This document shows positions 1-7,831 of a stretch of DNA of 64,000 bases, in pieces; the stretch's first letter is position 1; every line of letters begins with the position of its first letter. Position numbers and translations under genes: made by a program. The notes beneath the pieces are model-generated. The model did no database searches and was not told the origin of the DNA. It worked only from the letters and a program-made list of their open reading frames with translations. This DNA is from M3007 sp046160625 (GTDB lineage Bacteria > Bacteroidota > Bacteroidia > Chitinophagales > Saprospiraceae), in assembly GCA_046160625.1 (NCBI GenBank), contig JBJXGZ010000101.1:1-64000 (forward strand). The letters run 5' to 3'.

Positions 1-481
1 CTGCAGCGGCGGCTTCTTTGGCAGCAATGGAAGCGGAAAGTTGCATGGCATCGAGGTCCCAGCTAGCCGCCTCGCCCAGTGGAATGGGAAACATGGTTTT
101 GAATCCATGAATCACATCATAACCAAAAATCATGGGGATACCTAGGCGGCTGTTTTTGACGGCAAGTTCCTGGGCTTCGCGGGTGGAAGCGACGTTCACC
201 AGGTTGAGCATGGAACCCACGCGGCCTTGTTTTATCTGATTGTGCTTTTCTAGGTTACTGCCTTCCTTTTTCCCGGGACCAGTCAACTCAGCGTATCCGG
301 TATATTGAACCATTTGGCCGATTTTTTCCTCCAGCGTCATTAGTTGGAGCAGGGAGTCAATTTTTGCTTCTATGACTGCTGCTTTACTGGATGGAGGCGC
401 TTGTTCCGCTTGACGTCCCAACCCAAAGGCAAGAAGGCCAGTGGCCAAGATCAAGCCCAGCAGGACAAGTGGCTTTAACAT
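1..481 (-). CDS. bglX: Glycoside hydrolase family 3 beta-glucosidase, N-terminal part (cut by window edge)
   Basis: Only the first 160 codons are in the window; the rest runs off the left edge. The ATG at 481 opens a hydrophobic signal segment (MLKPLVLLGLILATGLLAF). A stretch typical of BglX-type GH3 enzymes follows: LMTLEEKIGQM near residue 50, then GRVGSMLN and RLGIPMIFGYDVIHGFKTMFP around residues 85-130. This is the start of the TIM-barrel domain; the catalytic aspartate would lie beyond the edge. The family removes beta-linked glucose or related sugars from oligosaccharide ends, here in the periplasm or outside the cell. It lies 158 bp downstream of, and on the same strand as, a propeller-type regulator gene, which suggests a small saccharide-use locus (inference). 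The family is clear; the sugar specificity is not. Confidence 0.88.
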   Translation of the reverse strand, partial: MLKPLVLLGLILATGLLAFGLGRQAEQAPPSSKAAVIEAKIDSLLQLMTLEEKIGQMVQYTGYAELTGPGKKEGSNLEKHNQIKQGRVGSMLNLVNVASTREAQELAVKNSRLGIPMIFGYDVIHGFKTMFPIPLGEAASWDLDAMQLSASIAAKEAAAA

Positions 482-639
482 ATTATCGTTCGTTTTGCGT
501 TTTACAGAAAAAACCTAATTTTTGAATATCTGTTACTGAATTCCAAAAAACGGCAATTAAATCTTTGGCAAAAGAACAGTAAGGCGACAGAAAACAGGGG
601 AATTGGCACTGGACAAATGCTGGACAGCCATGAAAAAGA

Positions 640-3600
640 TCATGCGAGATCAAGAATATACAAGTTGAGATCGGCGTCTTTATCCTGCATTAACTTTTTC
701 TTGAGCCTGTATTTGCTTTTCTCGACTGAGCCCAGCGAAACGTTCTGGATAGCAGCAATTTCTTTATTCGTCATGTTGATGCGGAGGAGGCAGCACAGGC
801 GAATATCATTGGGGCTTAGTTGCGGATGGCGTTGATGCAATTTTTTAGAGAATTGCTGGTGTACCTGGTCAAAGTTGAGTTGAAACAGCTCCCAATAATC
901 TTCCGACGACAGTTCAACATCAATCTTGCGTATCAATTGCCGGATTTCTTTTTTCTGTTCTGCATCGCCTTGGAACTCCTGGCTAATACCGGCCAATTGT
1001 TTTTTCAGACTATCCAGCGAATTGTTTTTATGCGCCGACTGGAGCAAGGCTGCTGAAAGCTGATCATTTTTTTGCTCTACCTCTTCGCTAAGGCGTTCGT
1101 TTTTGAGTTGTAAAATCTCCTGTTCAGCCTTCAGGAGTTCTTTTTGATGGGCTTCTTTACGTTTGTTGTCGAGGTAATAAACATAGAGCGCAATCAGTCC
1201 GCCGATTATTGAAACAACCAGGAACTGGAACCACCAAGTTTCCCAAAAAGGAGGGCTGATCCGGATAGCTAATTCCGCCGGTTGTTCAGTCCAGACCCGA
1301 CTGTTGTTCGTGGCTTTTACCTGGAAAACATAGTTGCCAGCATCCAGATTGGTATAGGTGGCGTACCGGTGGCTGGCATCGACCAGGTTCCAGACTTCTT
1401 CAAAATCACTCAGGCGGTACGCGTATTGATTTCTTGTCGGGTTCGTAAAATCAAGCGCCGTGAACTCAATGGTAAATACGTTGTCCGAATAATTCAACTG
1501 CAGCACAGGCCCTTCGTTTAGAGGTCCGGAAAAGATGGTACGCCCCTCGAATTTACCATCGGGTAGGGAACGGTTAAACAGTTTAAAGTCGGTAAACACC
1601 ACCTTGGGTGGTACGGGGTTGCTTTTGATGGCATTTGGCACAAAGGCATTGATGCCGCTTATTCCTCCAAAATAAATTTCCCGGCTCCGGGTGGTGAGGG
1701 AGGCGCCGGGGTTGAACTGGTTGGACTTTAAGCCATCGTTTTGGTCGTAGGTGTTGATTCGTTGGGCTCGGAGGTCAAAGGAGGCCAGGCCCTGGTTGGT
1801 GCTGATCCAAAGCAGGTCATGCTGGTCTGCTTCAATGGCATTGATGACGTTCGACGGAAGTCCGTCATTGATGGTGTACTGTTGAAAAGACTGTTGATCG
1901 TCCGCCATTTTAAACAAACCATCTCCTTCTGTACCTAACCAGAGGCAACCGCTGTGATCCTGGTGCAGGCATAGGATGGAATTCGATTTTAAGCCTTTGG
2001 CATTCGCGCTATTTACCCGCCAATTGGTGAATGTACCCGACACCGGATCCCGTTTGTTGAGTCCGCCAAATTCAGTACCGATCCACAATTGGTTGTTCTT
2101 GTCGACCAGTAAGGTGCGGACGTTCCAATCCGACAGGCGATTGGGGCTATTGGGCAAATTGGCATCGGGTTGGAAGCGGTAGAACTGCTTACTGGCATAG
2201 TCAAAGCGGTTCAGCCCACCGCCAAGCGTGCCAATCCAGAGTTTCCCGTCCTCGTCTTCCCGGATGGCCCATACGTTGTTGTTGCTAATCGAATTGCTGT
2301 CTGCCGGATCATGCTGAAAGACTTCTACGGTATTATTTTTTCGATCAAATCGATTGAGGCCGTAGGAAAAGGTGCCCACCCACAAGTTGCCCTTACTGTC
2401 TTCATAAACCGAGGTAACGACGTTACTGCTGATCGTATTAGGGTTGGATGGGTTGGCGCTGTAGGTAATAAAACTCTTGTCTTTAGGGTTGAAGCGTTGA
2501 AGGCCACCGCCGTCTTTCCCGATCCAGATAAAACCGTTTTTATCTTCGTAAAAAGCCAGCACCGATTGGCTACCGGGCACGCCAATGGAGTTCGGGACTT
2601 CCGCATAACTCAGAAATTCCGACTTATTCGGCTTGTGTACATTAAGCCCTCCATTAAAGCTGCCGATCCATATATTATTATGGCTGTCGATGAATATATC
2701 GTAGAGTGCATTGGTATTCAGGCTGTTTAAGAGGGTGGGAACCAATTTTACCGACTGGAAGGATATGCCCTCATTTTGGGTATAGTACAACCCGGCGCCG
2801 TCTGTGGAGATCAAAACTCTGTCCTTGGTTTGTTTCAGATCTTTGATCAGCGTATTGCCCAAATCCTTTTTGAGAAACTCTTTTTGCCGGAGGTCATATA
2901 AGATCAAACCATTGCCCTCGGTACCGATCCACAGGATATCGTTTCTTATCAACAGGGATTTGCTGAAACTATACAGATCAAAGCCTTGTTCCGGCTGGCC
3001 ATAAATAACATCTACTGCATCCTTTTGTCGGTTATAACAGTGTATCTGGCCTTCTGAGGTACCCATCCAAACATTCGATTGCTGGTCTTCAGCAAAGGAA
3101 AAGCAGGTGGAACTCAACACGCGGCGACCCGGGTTCGCTGTATCCGCGCCGAAATACTCGGCCGTTTTACCCTTGGGGTCAATGCGAATAATACCCTGTC
3201 CGCTGGTGCCCAACCAGATGTACCCCTTACTATCCTGAAAAATAGCAACAATGGAAACGGCCGTCCAATCAGGGAAAATCTGCCCCGCAAAAGGGTTTAC
3301 CCGAAAACGCTGGCTTGCTCGATCAAGAATGCAAAGCCCGCCCGAACCCAGGCCTATCCATAAGTCGCCATTGGGGTGCTTGAAAAGCGCCTGGATATTA
3401 TTGCTCGGCAACGACGAGACACTATCTGCCGGATCTGTCTTGAATATTCGGAATTCATATCCATCGTAGCGATTGAGGCCATCTCTGGTGCCAAACCACA
3501 TAAACCCATCCTGGTCCTCCACAATGGCATAAACAGCATTATTAGAAAGCCCCTGATCGATGGTGAGATGGTCGAAAATAACGTTTTGCCCCCCTGCTTG

Positions 3601-3654
3601 TCGTAAACACAGCAGGCAAAAGAACAATGCGAGAAGAAAGCTGCGGTTGTGCAA
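640..3654 (-). CDS. Membrane-spanning sensor-regulator: two-component-type propeller, Y_Y_Y domain and LuxR-like HTH
   Basis: 1004 aa. Signal peptide at 1-22, then many Reg_prop units (for example GFMWFGTRDGLNRYDG, GYIWLGTSGQGI, GKLWIGTLGGGLNRFD) that should form two seven-bladed propellers. A Y_Y_Y domain follows at about 700-790 (FTALDFTNPTRNQYAYRL). One membrane helix lies near 797-820, then a coiled coil to about 885. The C-terminus (about 945-1000: LSPNDIRLCCLLRINMTNKE... SLGSVEKSKYRLKKKL) is a LuxR-like HTH. There is no histidine kinase or receiver domain, so it differs from the hybrid two-component systems of Bacteroides and should act as a one-protein transmembrane regulator. Ligand and targets are not visible; the adjacent GH3 gene suggests a saccharide signal (inference). 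Confidence 0.87.
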   Translation of the reverse strand: MHNRSFLLALFFCLLCLRQAGGQNVIFDHLTIDQGLSNNAVYAIVEDQDGFMWFGTRDGLNRYDGYEFRIFKTDPADSVSSLPSNNIQALFKHPNGDLWIGLGSGGLCILDRASQRFRVNPFAGQIFPDWTAVSIVAIFQDSKGYIWLGTSGQGIIRIDPKGKTAEYFGADTANPGRRVLSSTCFSFAEDQQSNVWMGTSEGQIHCYNRQKDAVDVIYGQPEQGFDLYSFSKSLLIRNDILWIGTEGNGLILYDLRQKEFLKKDLGNTLIKDLKQTKDRVLISTDGAGLYYTQNEGISFQSVKLVPTLLNSLNTNALYDIFIDSHNNIWIGSFNGGLNVHKPNKSEFLSYAEVPNSIGVPGSQSVLAFYEDKNGFIWIGKDGGGLQRFNPKDKSFITYSANPSNPNTISSNVVTSVYEDSKGNLWVGTFSYGLNRFDRKNNTVEVFQHDPADSNSISNNNVWAIREDEDGKLWIGTLGGGLNRFDYASKQFYRFQPDANLPNSPNRLSDWNVRTLLVDKNNQLWIGTEFGGLNKRDPVSGTFTNWRVNSANAKGLKSNSILCLHQDHSGCLWLGTEGDGLFKMADDQQSFQQYTINDGLPSNVINAIEADQHDLLWISTNQGLASFDLRAQRINTYDQNDGLKSNQFNPGASLTTRSREIYFGGISGINAFVPNAIKSNPVPPKVVFTDFKLFNRSLPDGKFEGRTIFSGPLNEGPVLQLNYSDNVFTIEFTALDFTNPTRNQYAYRLSDFEEVWNLVDASHRYATYTNLDAGNYVFQVKATNNSRVWTEQPAELAIRISPPFWETWWFQFLVVSIIGGLIALYVYYLDNKRKEAHQKELLKAEQEILQLKNERLSEEVEQKNDQLSAALLQSAHKNNSLDSLKKQLAGISQEFQGDAEQKKEIRQLIRKIDVELSSEDYWELFQLNFDQVHQQFSKKLHQRHPQLSPNDIRLCCLLRINMTNKEIAAIQNVSLGSVEKSKYRLKKKLMQDKDADLNLYILDLA

Positions 3655-3683
3655 GTGGAGGAGGCGTTAGGCAGAACTACAAG

Positions 3684-3691
3684 CAAATATA
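3684..3691 (-). promoter_or_regulatory. Bacteroidota -7 element upstream of the propeller regulator
   Basis: Reads TATATTTG on the minus strand, an exact TAnnTTTG match, 30 bp before the ATG at 3654. No good -33 TTG lies 19-23 bp upstream. The rest of the 272-bp gap (3655-3926) shows only AT-rich sequence and a short imperfect hairpin near 3780-3800. Confidence 0.45.
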
Positions 3692-3906
3692 GTTCAATTT
3701 TACCCACAGGAAAGTGGTTGCGAAAGTTACGGATATTTTACCTAAGTGAGATAATTCAACTTGTTGAAGGCATGATCAAACACCTTCGATTGCTACAACG
3801 AAGCCAAAACTAAAAATTGAACATTGAAAACACTTTTTGAAGGCGATTACAATTATCCAAATCGAAAATAAAGGTCAATTTTTTCGATTTGAATCTTTGA
3901 ATTTCA

Positions 3907-3914
3907 TAGTTTTG
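3907..3914 (+). promoter_or_regulatory. -7 element TAGTTTTG that decides the start of the DUF4143 ATPase
   Basis: TAGTTTTG fits TAnnTTTG and ends 12 bp before the ATG at 3927. It lies inside the longest possible reading frame (which opens at 3837), so it argues for the inner ATG at 3927. A TTTG at 3888-3891 is slightly close for a -33 box. Confidence 0.4.
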
Positions 3915-3926
3915 CCCTCAAAAGGC

Positions 3927-5060
3927 ATGATACCAAGAACGCAAGCACACAACATTCGCCAATGGCTCGGCAAAGGGAAAGCCGTCATTGTTATTGGCCC
4001 GCGGCAGGTGGGGAAGACAACTCTTGTACGCCAAATCACCCAAAACCTTGAAAAAAAGCTCCTTTGGTTAACTGGTGATGACCCCGAAACCCGTTCGTTG
4101 TTGGACAATATTTCGCTTGCTCGCCTGCAAAACCTCATTGGTCAAAATGAAGTGGTTGTGGTGGATGAAGCCCAGCGATTTACCAACGCCGGGCTGATGC
4201 TTAAGCTCATCACCGACCAGCTGCCACAGGTGCAACTTTTCGTCACGGGTTCTTCTTCACTGGACCTCGCCGCCCAAACCAAAGAGAGTCTCACCGGTCG
4301 AAAAATTGAGTTTCACCTCTACCCCCTATCAATTGCAGAAATGTGTGTCCACCATGGCTACCTGACCGAGCACTCACTGCTCGAACACCGGATGCTTTAT
4401 GGTTATTACCCAGAGGTGGTACAAAAGGATCCGCCACAAGCTCAAAAAATCCTCAATGACCTCAGTGATGGACTGATGTACAAAGACTTATTGTCTCTTG
4501 ATCAAATAAAAAAACCGTCCCTACTCGTCAAACTTTTACAAGCACTTGCGCTCCAGGTCGGTAACGAAGTTCGGTATTTAGAAGTGGCGCAAACCATAGG
4601 AGCTGACCCGGTCACCGTTGAGCGATACATTGATCTGCTCGAACAATCCTTTGTTCTGTTTCGATTGCCTTCGCTCAGTCGAAATGCCCGAAACGAGATC
4701 AAAAAAGGCAGAAAAATCTATTTTTACGACAATGGTATCCGCAACGCCATCCTTAAAAACTTCTCACCGCTTTCCCTCCGCAACGATACCGGGGCATTAT
4801 GGGAAAACTTCCTGCTCGCCGAGCGGATGAAACGAAACGCTTACACCGACTACTTCTGCAACACTTATTTCTGGCGTACTACCTCGCAGCAGGAAATTGA
4901 TTATGTAGAAGAGGCAAATGGAAAGCTGTACGCCTTCGAATTTAAATGGCAGTCTAAAAAGCCAGCCCGTTTCCCTAATAGCTTTCTCGAAAATTATCCA
5001 GACAGCGAAACGACCTTGATTAACAATGAGAATTTTGATGCCTTCGTAGGTTTGAAATAA
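3927..5060 (+). CDS. AAA-type ATPase with DUF4143 domain
   Basis: 377 aa from the ATG at 3927; an upstream frame from 3837 exists but is not typical of the family. Walker A GPRQVGKTT lies at about 24-32, a Walker B-like VVVVDEAQR near 76-84 and sensor-like FVTGSSS near 107. The C-terminal DUF4143 part ends with QQEIDYVEEANGKLYAFEFKW, which resembles the catalytic strand pair of PD-(D/E)XK nucleases. The family is widespread, often horizontally moved, and of unclear role, with proposed links to DNA handling or toxin-like functions. It stands alone here, directly followed by a dead UpxY fragment, which fits a mobile accessory stretch. Confidence 0.85.
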   Translation: MIPRTQAHNIRQWLGKGKAVIVIGPRQVGKTTLVRQITQNLEKKLLWLTGDDPETRSLLDNISLARLQNLIGQNEVVVVDEAQRFTNAGLMLKLITDQLPQVQLFVTGSSSLDLAAQTKESLTGRKIEFHLYPLSIAEMCVHHGYLTEHSLLEHRMLYGYYPEVVQKDPPQAQKILNDLSDGLMYKDLLSLDQIKKPSLLVKLLQALALQVGNEVRYLEVAQTIGADPVTVERYIDLLEQSFVLFRLPSLSRNARNEIKKGRKIYFYDNGIRNAILKNFSPLSLRNDTGALWENFLLAERMKRNAYTDYFCNTYFWRTTSQQEIDYVEEANGKLYAFEFKWQSKKPARFPNSFLENYPDSETTLINNENFDAFVGLK

Positions 5061-5073
5061 CACTAATACTTCC

Positions 5074-5138
5074 GTGCCCACCCTCATCAACCAGCTACAC
5101 GCCTCCGAAGGACTGGTTCGCAGTCCACACGCGTGAAA
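5074..5138 (+). pseudogene. Remnant of the 5' end of an UpxY/NusG-like gene
   Basis: Reads (GTG as start) VPTLINQLHASEG and then loses frame and stops. The intact UpxY-like gene at 9446 begins MPTIINHLHASEPRWFAVHT. At DNA level the two match over about 62 bp with roughly nine substitutions and a 2-nt deletion after the codons for HASE; the shared CTGGTTCGC and GTCCACAC blocks continue past the frameshift. The copy has the same orientation as the intact gene 4.37 kb downstream, so the pair flanks the accessory segment as a diverged direct repeat. Confidence 0.75.
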
Positions 5139-5162
5139 ACATCAATAGCGGTGCTGAAATCC

Positions 5163-6518
5163 TTAATTCCCTTTTAGATCTTTCGCTTTTTCCAAAAGCC
5201 ATGGCCATTCGGCGGATTGTTTCTTTTCTAGGATGCGTTTGACCAGAAGTTCTGAACGTTTCGTGTCTCCAGGGAGGGAATGAATTAATTGGTGGAGAAG
5301 GTTGGCGAAATCCGAGTGGATTTGCTTCTGGTTTTCGGATAAAAGCTTTTTAGAGGTTCTGCTCAAGAACATTTTGAAGGCATCTAATTTGTAAGTAAGC
5401 AAATCAGAGCGCAATTCATAAAGGGCTTTTAGCTCTAAGCGTTTGCCTTGGAGCAGGTAATCAACGAAAGGGGTAGATGCGGGGATATTGTCCAAGCACT
5501 CTGAGAAGCGACCGACCCTGAACAAATAGTTCGCCAAGTTTAGCCGATAGAGATCTTTGGATTCATTCTCATCTCTAATTTCGTGTTTGAATTTTTCGAT
5601 AAATTCTAACGCCCAGGCAAAATCATTTACCTTCATTGCAGTGTGAGAAACCATCCAATATTTGCTGCGATTTATTTTCCCTTCATAATGCAGAAAACCT
5701 CTTTTTAAGTTGTCCTTGTGCAATTCATGAAGGACTAATTCCATTTCAACTTGTGCATAATCTGCCCACACTGTCAACACACAAATGTTACGCAAATAAC
5801 CGTAAAAATCTCTTAGTAGATTTGAGTCCAAATCCTTTTCATAAAAAAGCAGTAAATCAAAAAGAGAATGTACATCAAAAGGTTCTGGATACTTTTTCTT
5901 TAACACTTTAAATATTTCAAAATTGACTTTGACTGGCGGAGATAGATCCAAGTAATATGCTGGAATACTATTATTGTCAATTAGTATTTTAATGGTGTCT
6001 GGGACTTCAAATCTTGTAATTTTTTGTTGCAGAAGAAGCTGGTTCAGTAATTCAAGCCGATTGTAGTAAGAATACAATTCTAAAGCTTGGATGGTCTTAG
6101 GGATATTTAAGTCCCCCTTTGCTTGATTCCGGACGCTCGCTTCCTCAAATTCTGCGTATTCAAGAAGGAATTGATGGTATACATAGGTGGAATTTCTTAA
6201 TAAAACGCTTTCTTGGGTGTTATGTAGTTTTGTCATTAGCTGCTGGTAACGGCTGGTCAATCCGCGTTTGTGAACAACTTTTGAAAAGTCAAAACCTTGC
6301 TGAAAATCATTTTCTTCACGAAAATAGTGTTGTACCAATAAAAATGCACGCACTATCTTGTGTGCTTCCACCATAACTTTCTCCAATTTGCCCTCTAAAA
6401 ATTCCTGGCCAGGAAACAGTTTAGCGTAAACCTCATTTTTTTCTAGATTTTGTGATGTAGAATCCCGTAAATGGTTGAAACACAGTTCGAGAAGTGGGGT
6501 AACACGATCCTTCATTTT
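5163..6518 (-). CDS. Hypothetical protein, helix-rich, 451 aa
   Basis: The family is not recognised. The ATG at 6518 (MKDRVTPLLELCFNHL) is preferred because AAAGG lies 8-9 nt upstream; an in-frame ATG at 6566 would add 16 residues. There is no signal peptide, membrane segment or catalytic motif. The sequence is rich in Leu, Lys, Glu and aromatic residues, with spaced helices that could be TPR-like (for example KYWMVSHTAMKVNDFAWALEFIEKF and RLNLANYLFRVGRFSECLDN, where A/G/Y spacing resembles TPR units near residues 300-370). It is cytoplasmic by sequence. Its base composition looks more AT-rich than the neighbouring core genes, as does the pseudogene beside it, which fits a transferred block. 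It is transcribed away from the broken secreted-protein gene. Confidence 0.7.
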   Translation of the reverse strand, partial: KMKDRVTPLLELCFNHLRDSTSQNLEKNEVYAKLFPGQEFLEGKLEKVMVEAHKIVRAFLLVQHYFREENDFQQGFDFSKVVHKRGLTSRYQQLMTKLHNTQESVLLRNSTYVYHQFLLEYAEFEEASVRNQAKGDLNIPKTIQALELYSYYNRLELLNQLLLQQKITRFEVPDTIKILIDNNSIPAYYLDLSPPVKVNFEIFKVLKKKYPEPFDVHSLFDLLLFYEKDLDSNLLRDFYGYLRNICVLTVWADYAQVEMELVLHELHKDNLKRGFLHYEGKINRSKYWMVSHTAMKVNDFAWALEFIEKFKHEIRDENESKDLYRLNLANYLFRVGRFSECLDNIPASTPFVDYLLQGKRLELKALYELRSDLLTYKLDAFKMFLSRTSKKLLSENQKQIHSDFANLLHQLIHSLPGDTKRSELLVKRILEKKQSAEWPWLLEKAKDLKGN

Positions 6519-6554
6519 GCCTTTATTGAAAAATGAAAGTGTCGAAAACTGTAG

Positions 6555-7565
6555 TAGGTGCCCCATTTCATCCGGGGTATCGGTCCTGATCTTGTTTCAT
6601 TAGCTTGGGTTCCTGCTTGGGTAGGTGCTGTGCACACATTAGAGATTTCTGTAGAAGACTCTGATACCTGGGATGTTTAATTTGTTAACTACAATGTGCC
6701 AGGAGATTCATATACGCTCTACAATTTAGAACCCGGATTCTATAGAGCCAGAATTGCTACTAATTGTTCCACTGGTGAAACGAGTTCTATTCTGTCTGAA
6801 GTCCTATTTAAGTTCAAGATTATTGACTTGTTAACGGCAGGTCGGATACCCAAGAACCCTGATTCTGTACCAGATTGCGAACATATTGACTACCTAAACC
6901 ATGAATGGGTGGGTTTCAAAGTGACCGAAATTAACACAGGTGTATCAAACCTTTTTGAATTTACGTATACGGATGGTGAAGATCCCGCCATCAAAAGAGT
7001 TTTATACAACCATCCAATTGTTGCAGTCGATATTGATGGAAAATTTCCTTCAAATGATGAGCCTCTTGTGGAAACCCCTTCTCCATTCCGAATGGATCAT
7101 GTTTTGGGTCCGGATAATGTAATAAATATTGGTTATGTAATATGCCTTGATAATTTTTCGGCCTCTCCCACTATTACCTTATGTAAGGATGAGAACAATC
7201 CAATTCTAGATTGGAAACCTGAATATTCGTTTACTGCATTGACCGCAGAGGATGTAATTATTGACGCCCCAAATAGCGGCAGCACAGACAAGTCCATTCG
7301 TAGTGTAACTTATTTTGGCAAATTTAAAGCGCAAAGCCCTTTTAGGGAGAGCCTTAATATTTTTATCCCCCAAATTCCTTCAGGTCGTAGCATGGCCACC
7401 ATCCGATTATTGAATCCAAATGGCCAAATGATTATGTTTTACAATTTAGATTTGAATACCGCTCAAATTTCACTTCCCGCAGCATCCCTTTTGCCAGGGA
7501 TTTATATCTTGCAAATTGAAACGGATTTAGACGTGCAATTTCTAAAAATCGTAAAATCGGAGTAA
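6555..7565 (+). pseudogene. Broken T9SS-cargo gene: 5'-truncated, with an in-frame TAA
   Basis: The frame is open from 6555 with no plausible start and reads a fibronectin-III-like segment (LAWVPAWVGAVHTLEISVED). It then hits TAA at 6678-6680 and continues without shift as FVNYNVPGDSYTLYNLEPG..., a normal continuation of the same domain. The remaining 289 residues end in a clear T9SS sorting domain (RLLNPNGQMIMFYN ... LLPGIYILQIETD). A GTG at 6696 could in theory restart translation, but the product would lack a signal peptide. The most likely reading is a relic of a secreted adhesin-like protein. The 137-bp MITE inserted 36 bp after its stop. Confidence 0.7.
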
Positions 7566-7601
7566 AATCGTTCACCGTTTTCGCTACTTTGTTCAGTAGA
7601 C

Positions 7602-7738
7602 GGCTTTGTTGCATGAATAAATGATGTTTGGCAAATCGGGGATTTAGCGAGATCACTTTCAAAATTCAGTTATTTCAAAAAATATCTCGCATTAAATAAG
7701 GCATTCTGCCAAAGAAAATTTATCCATGCAACAAAGCC
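7602..7738. mobile_element. 137-bp MITE with IS903-type (IS5 family) ends and 9-bp target duplication
   Basis: The ends are inverted repeats: 14 identical bases (GGCTTTGTTGCATG), followed by matching ATAAAT and TTTGGCA blocks at the same spacing. The element is flanked by an exact 9-bp direct repeat TCAGTAGAC at 7593-7601 and 7739-7747. IS903 of the IS5 family has termini starting GGCTTTGTTGAATAAATC and makes 9-bp duplications (established knowledge), so a transposase of that group probably moved it. There is no coding potential inside. It sits between the pseudogene end and the next T9SS cargo gene. Confidence 0.85.
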
Positions 7739-7831
7739 TCAGTAGACAGCAACTCAAAATTTCGACTTGCCCGCCAGTTATGAAAAGCATCTAAACGACC
7801 TCTCATTTAAGTTGTAATAAAACGCTACAAA

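Noticed and set aside
2170..2730. Plus-strand frame of 186 codons opposite the propeller regulator
   Set aside because: It mirrors repeated propeller codons; no start signal or family features.
3837..3926. Extended N-terminus of the DUF4143 ATPase
   Set aside because: It contains a -7 promoter element, and the family begins near the residues after the ATG at 3927.
7602..7738. Inverted repeat as a transcription terminator
   Set aside because: The ends match IS903-type termini and a 9-bp direct repeat flanks it, which a terminator does not explain.
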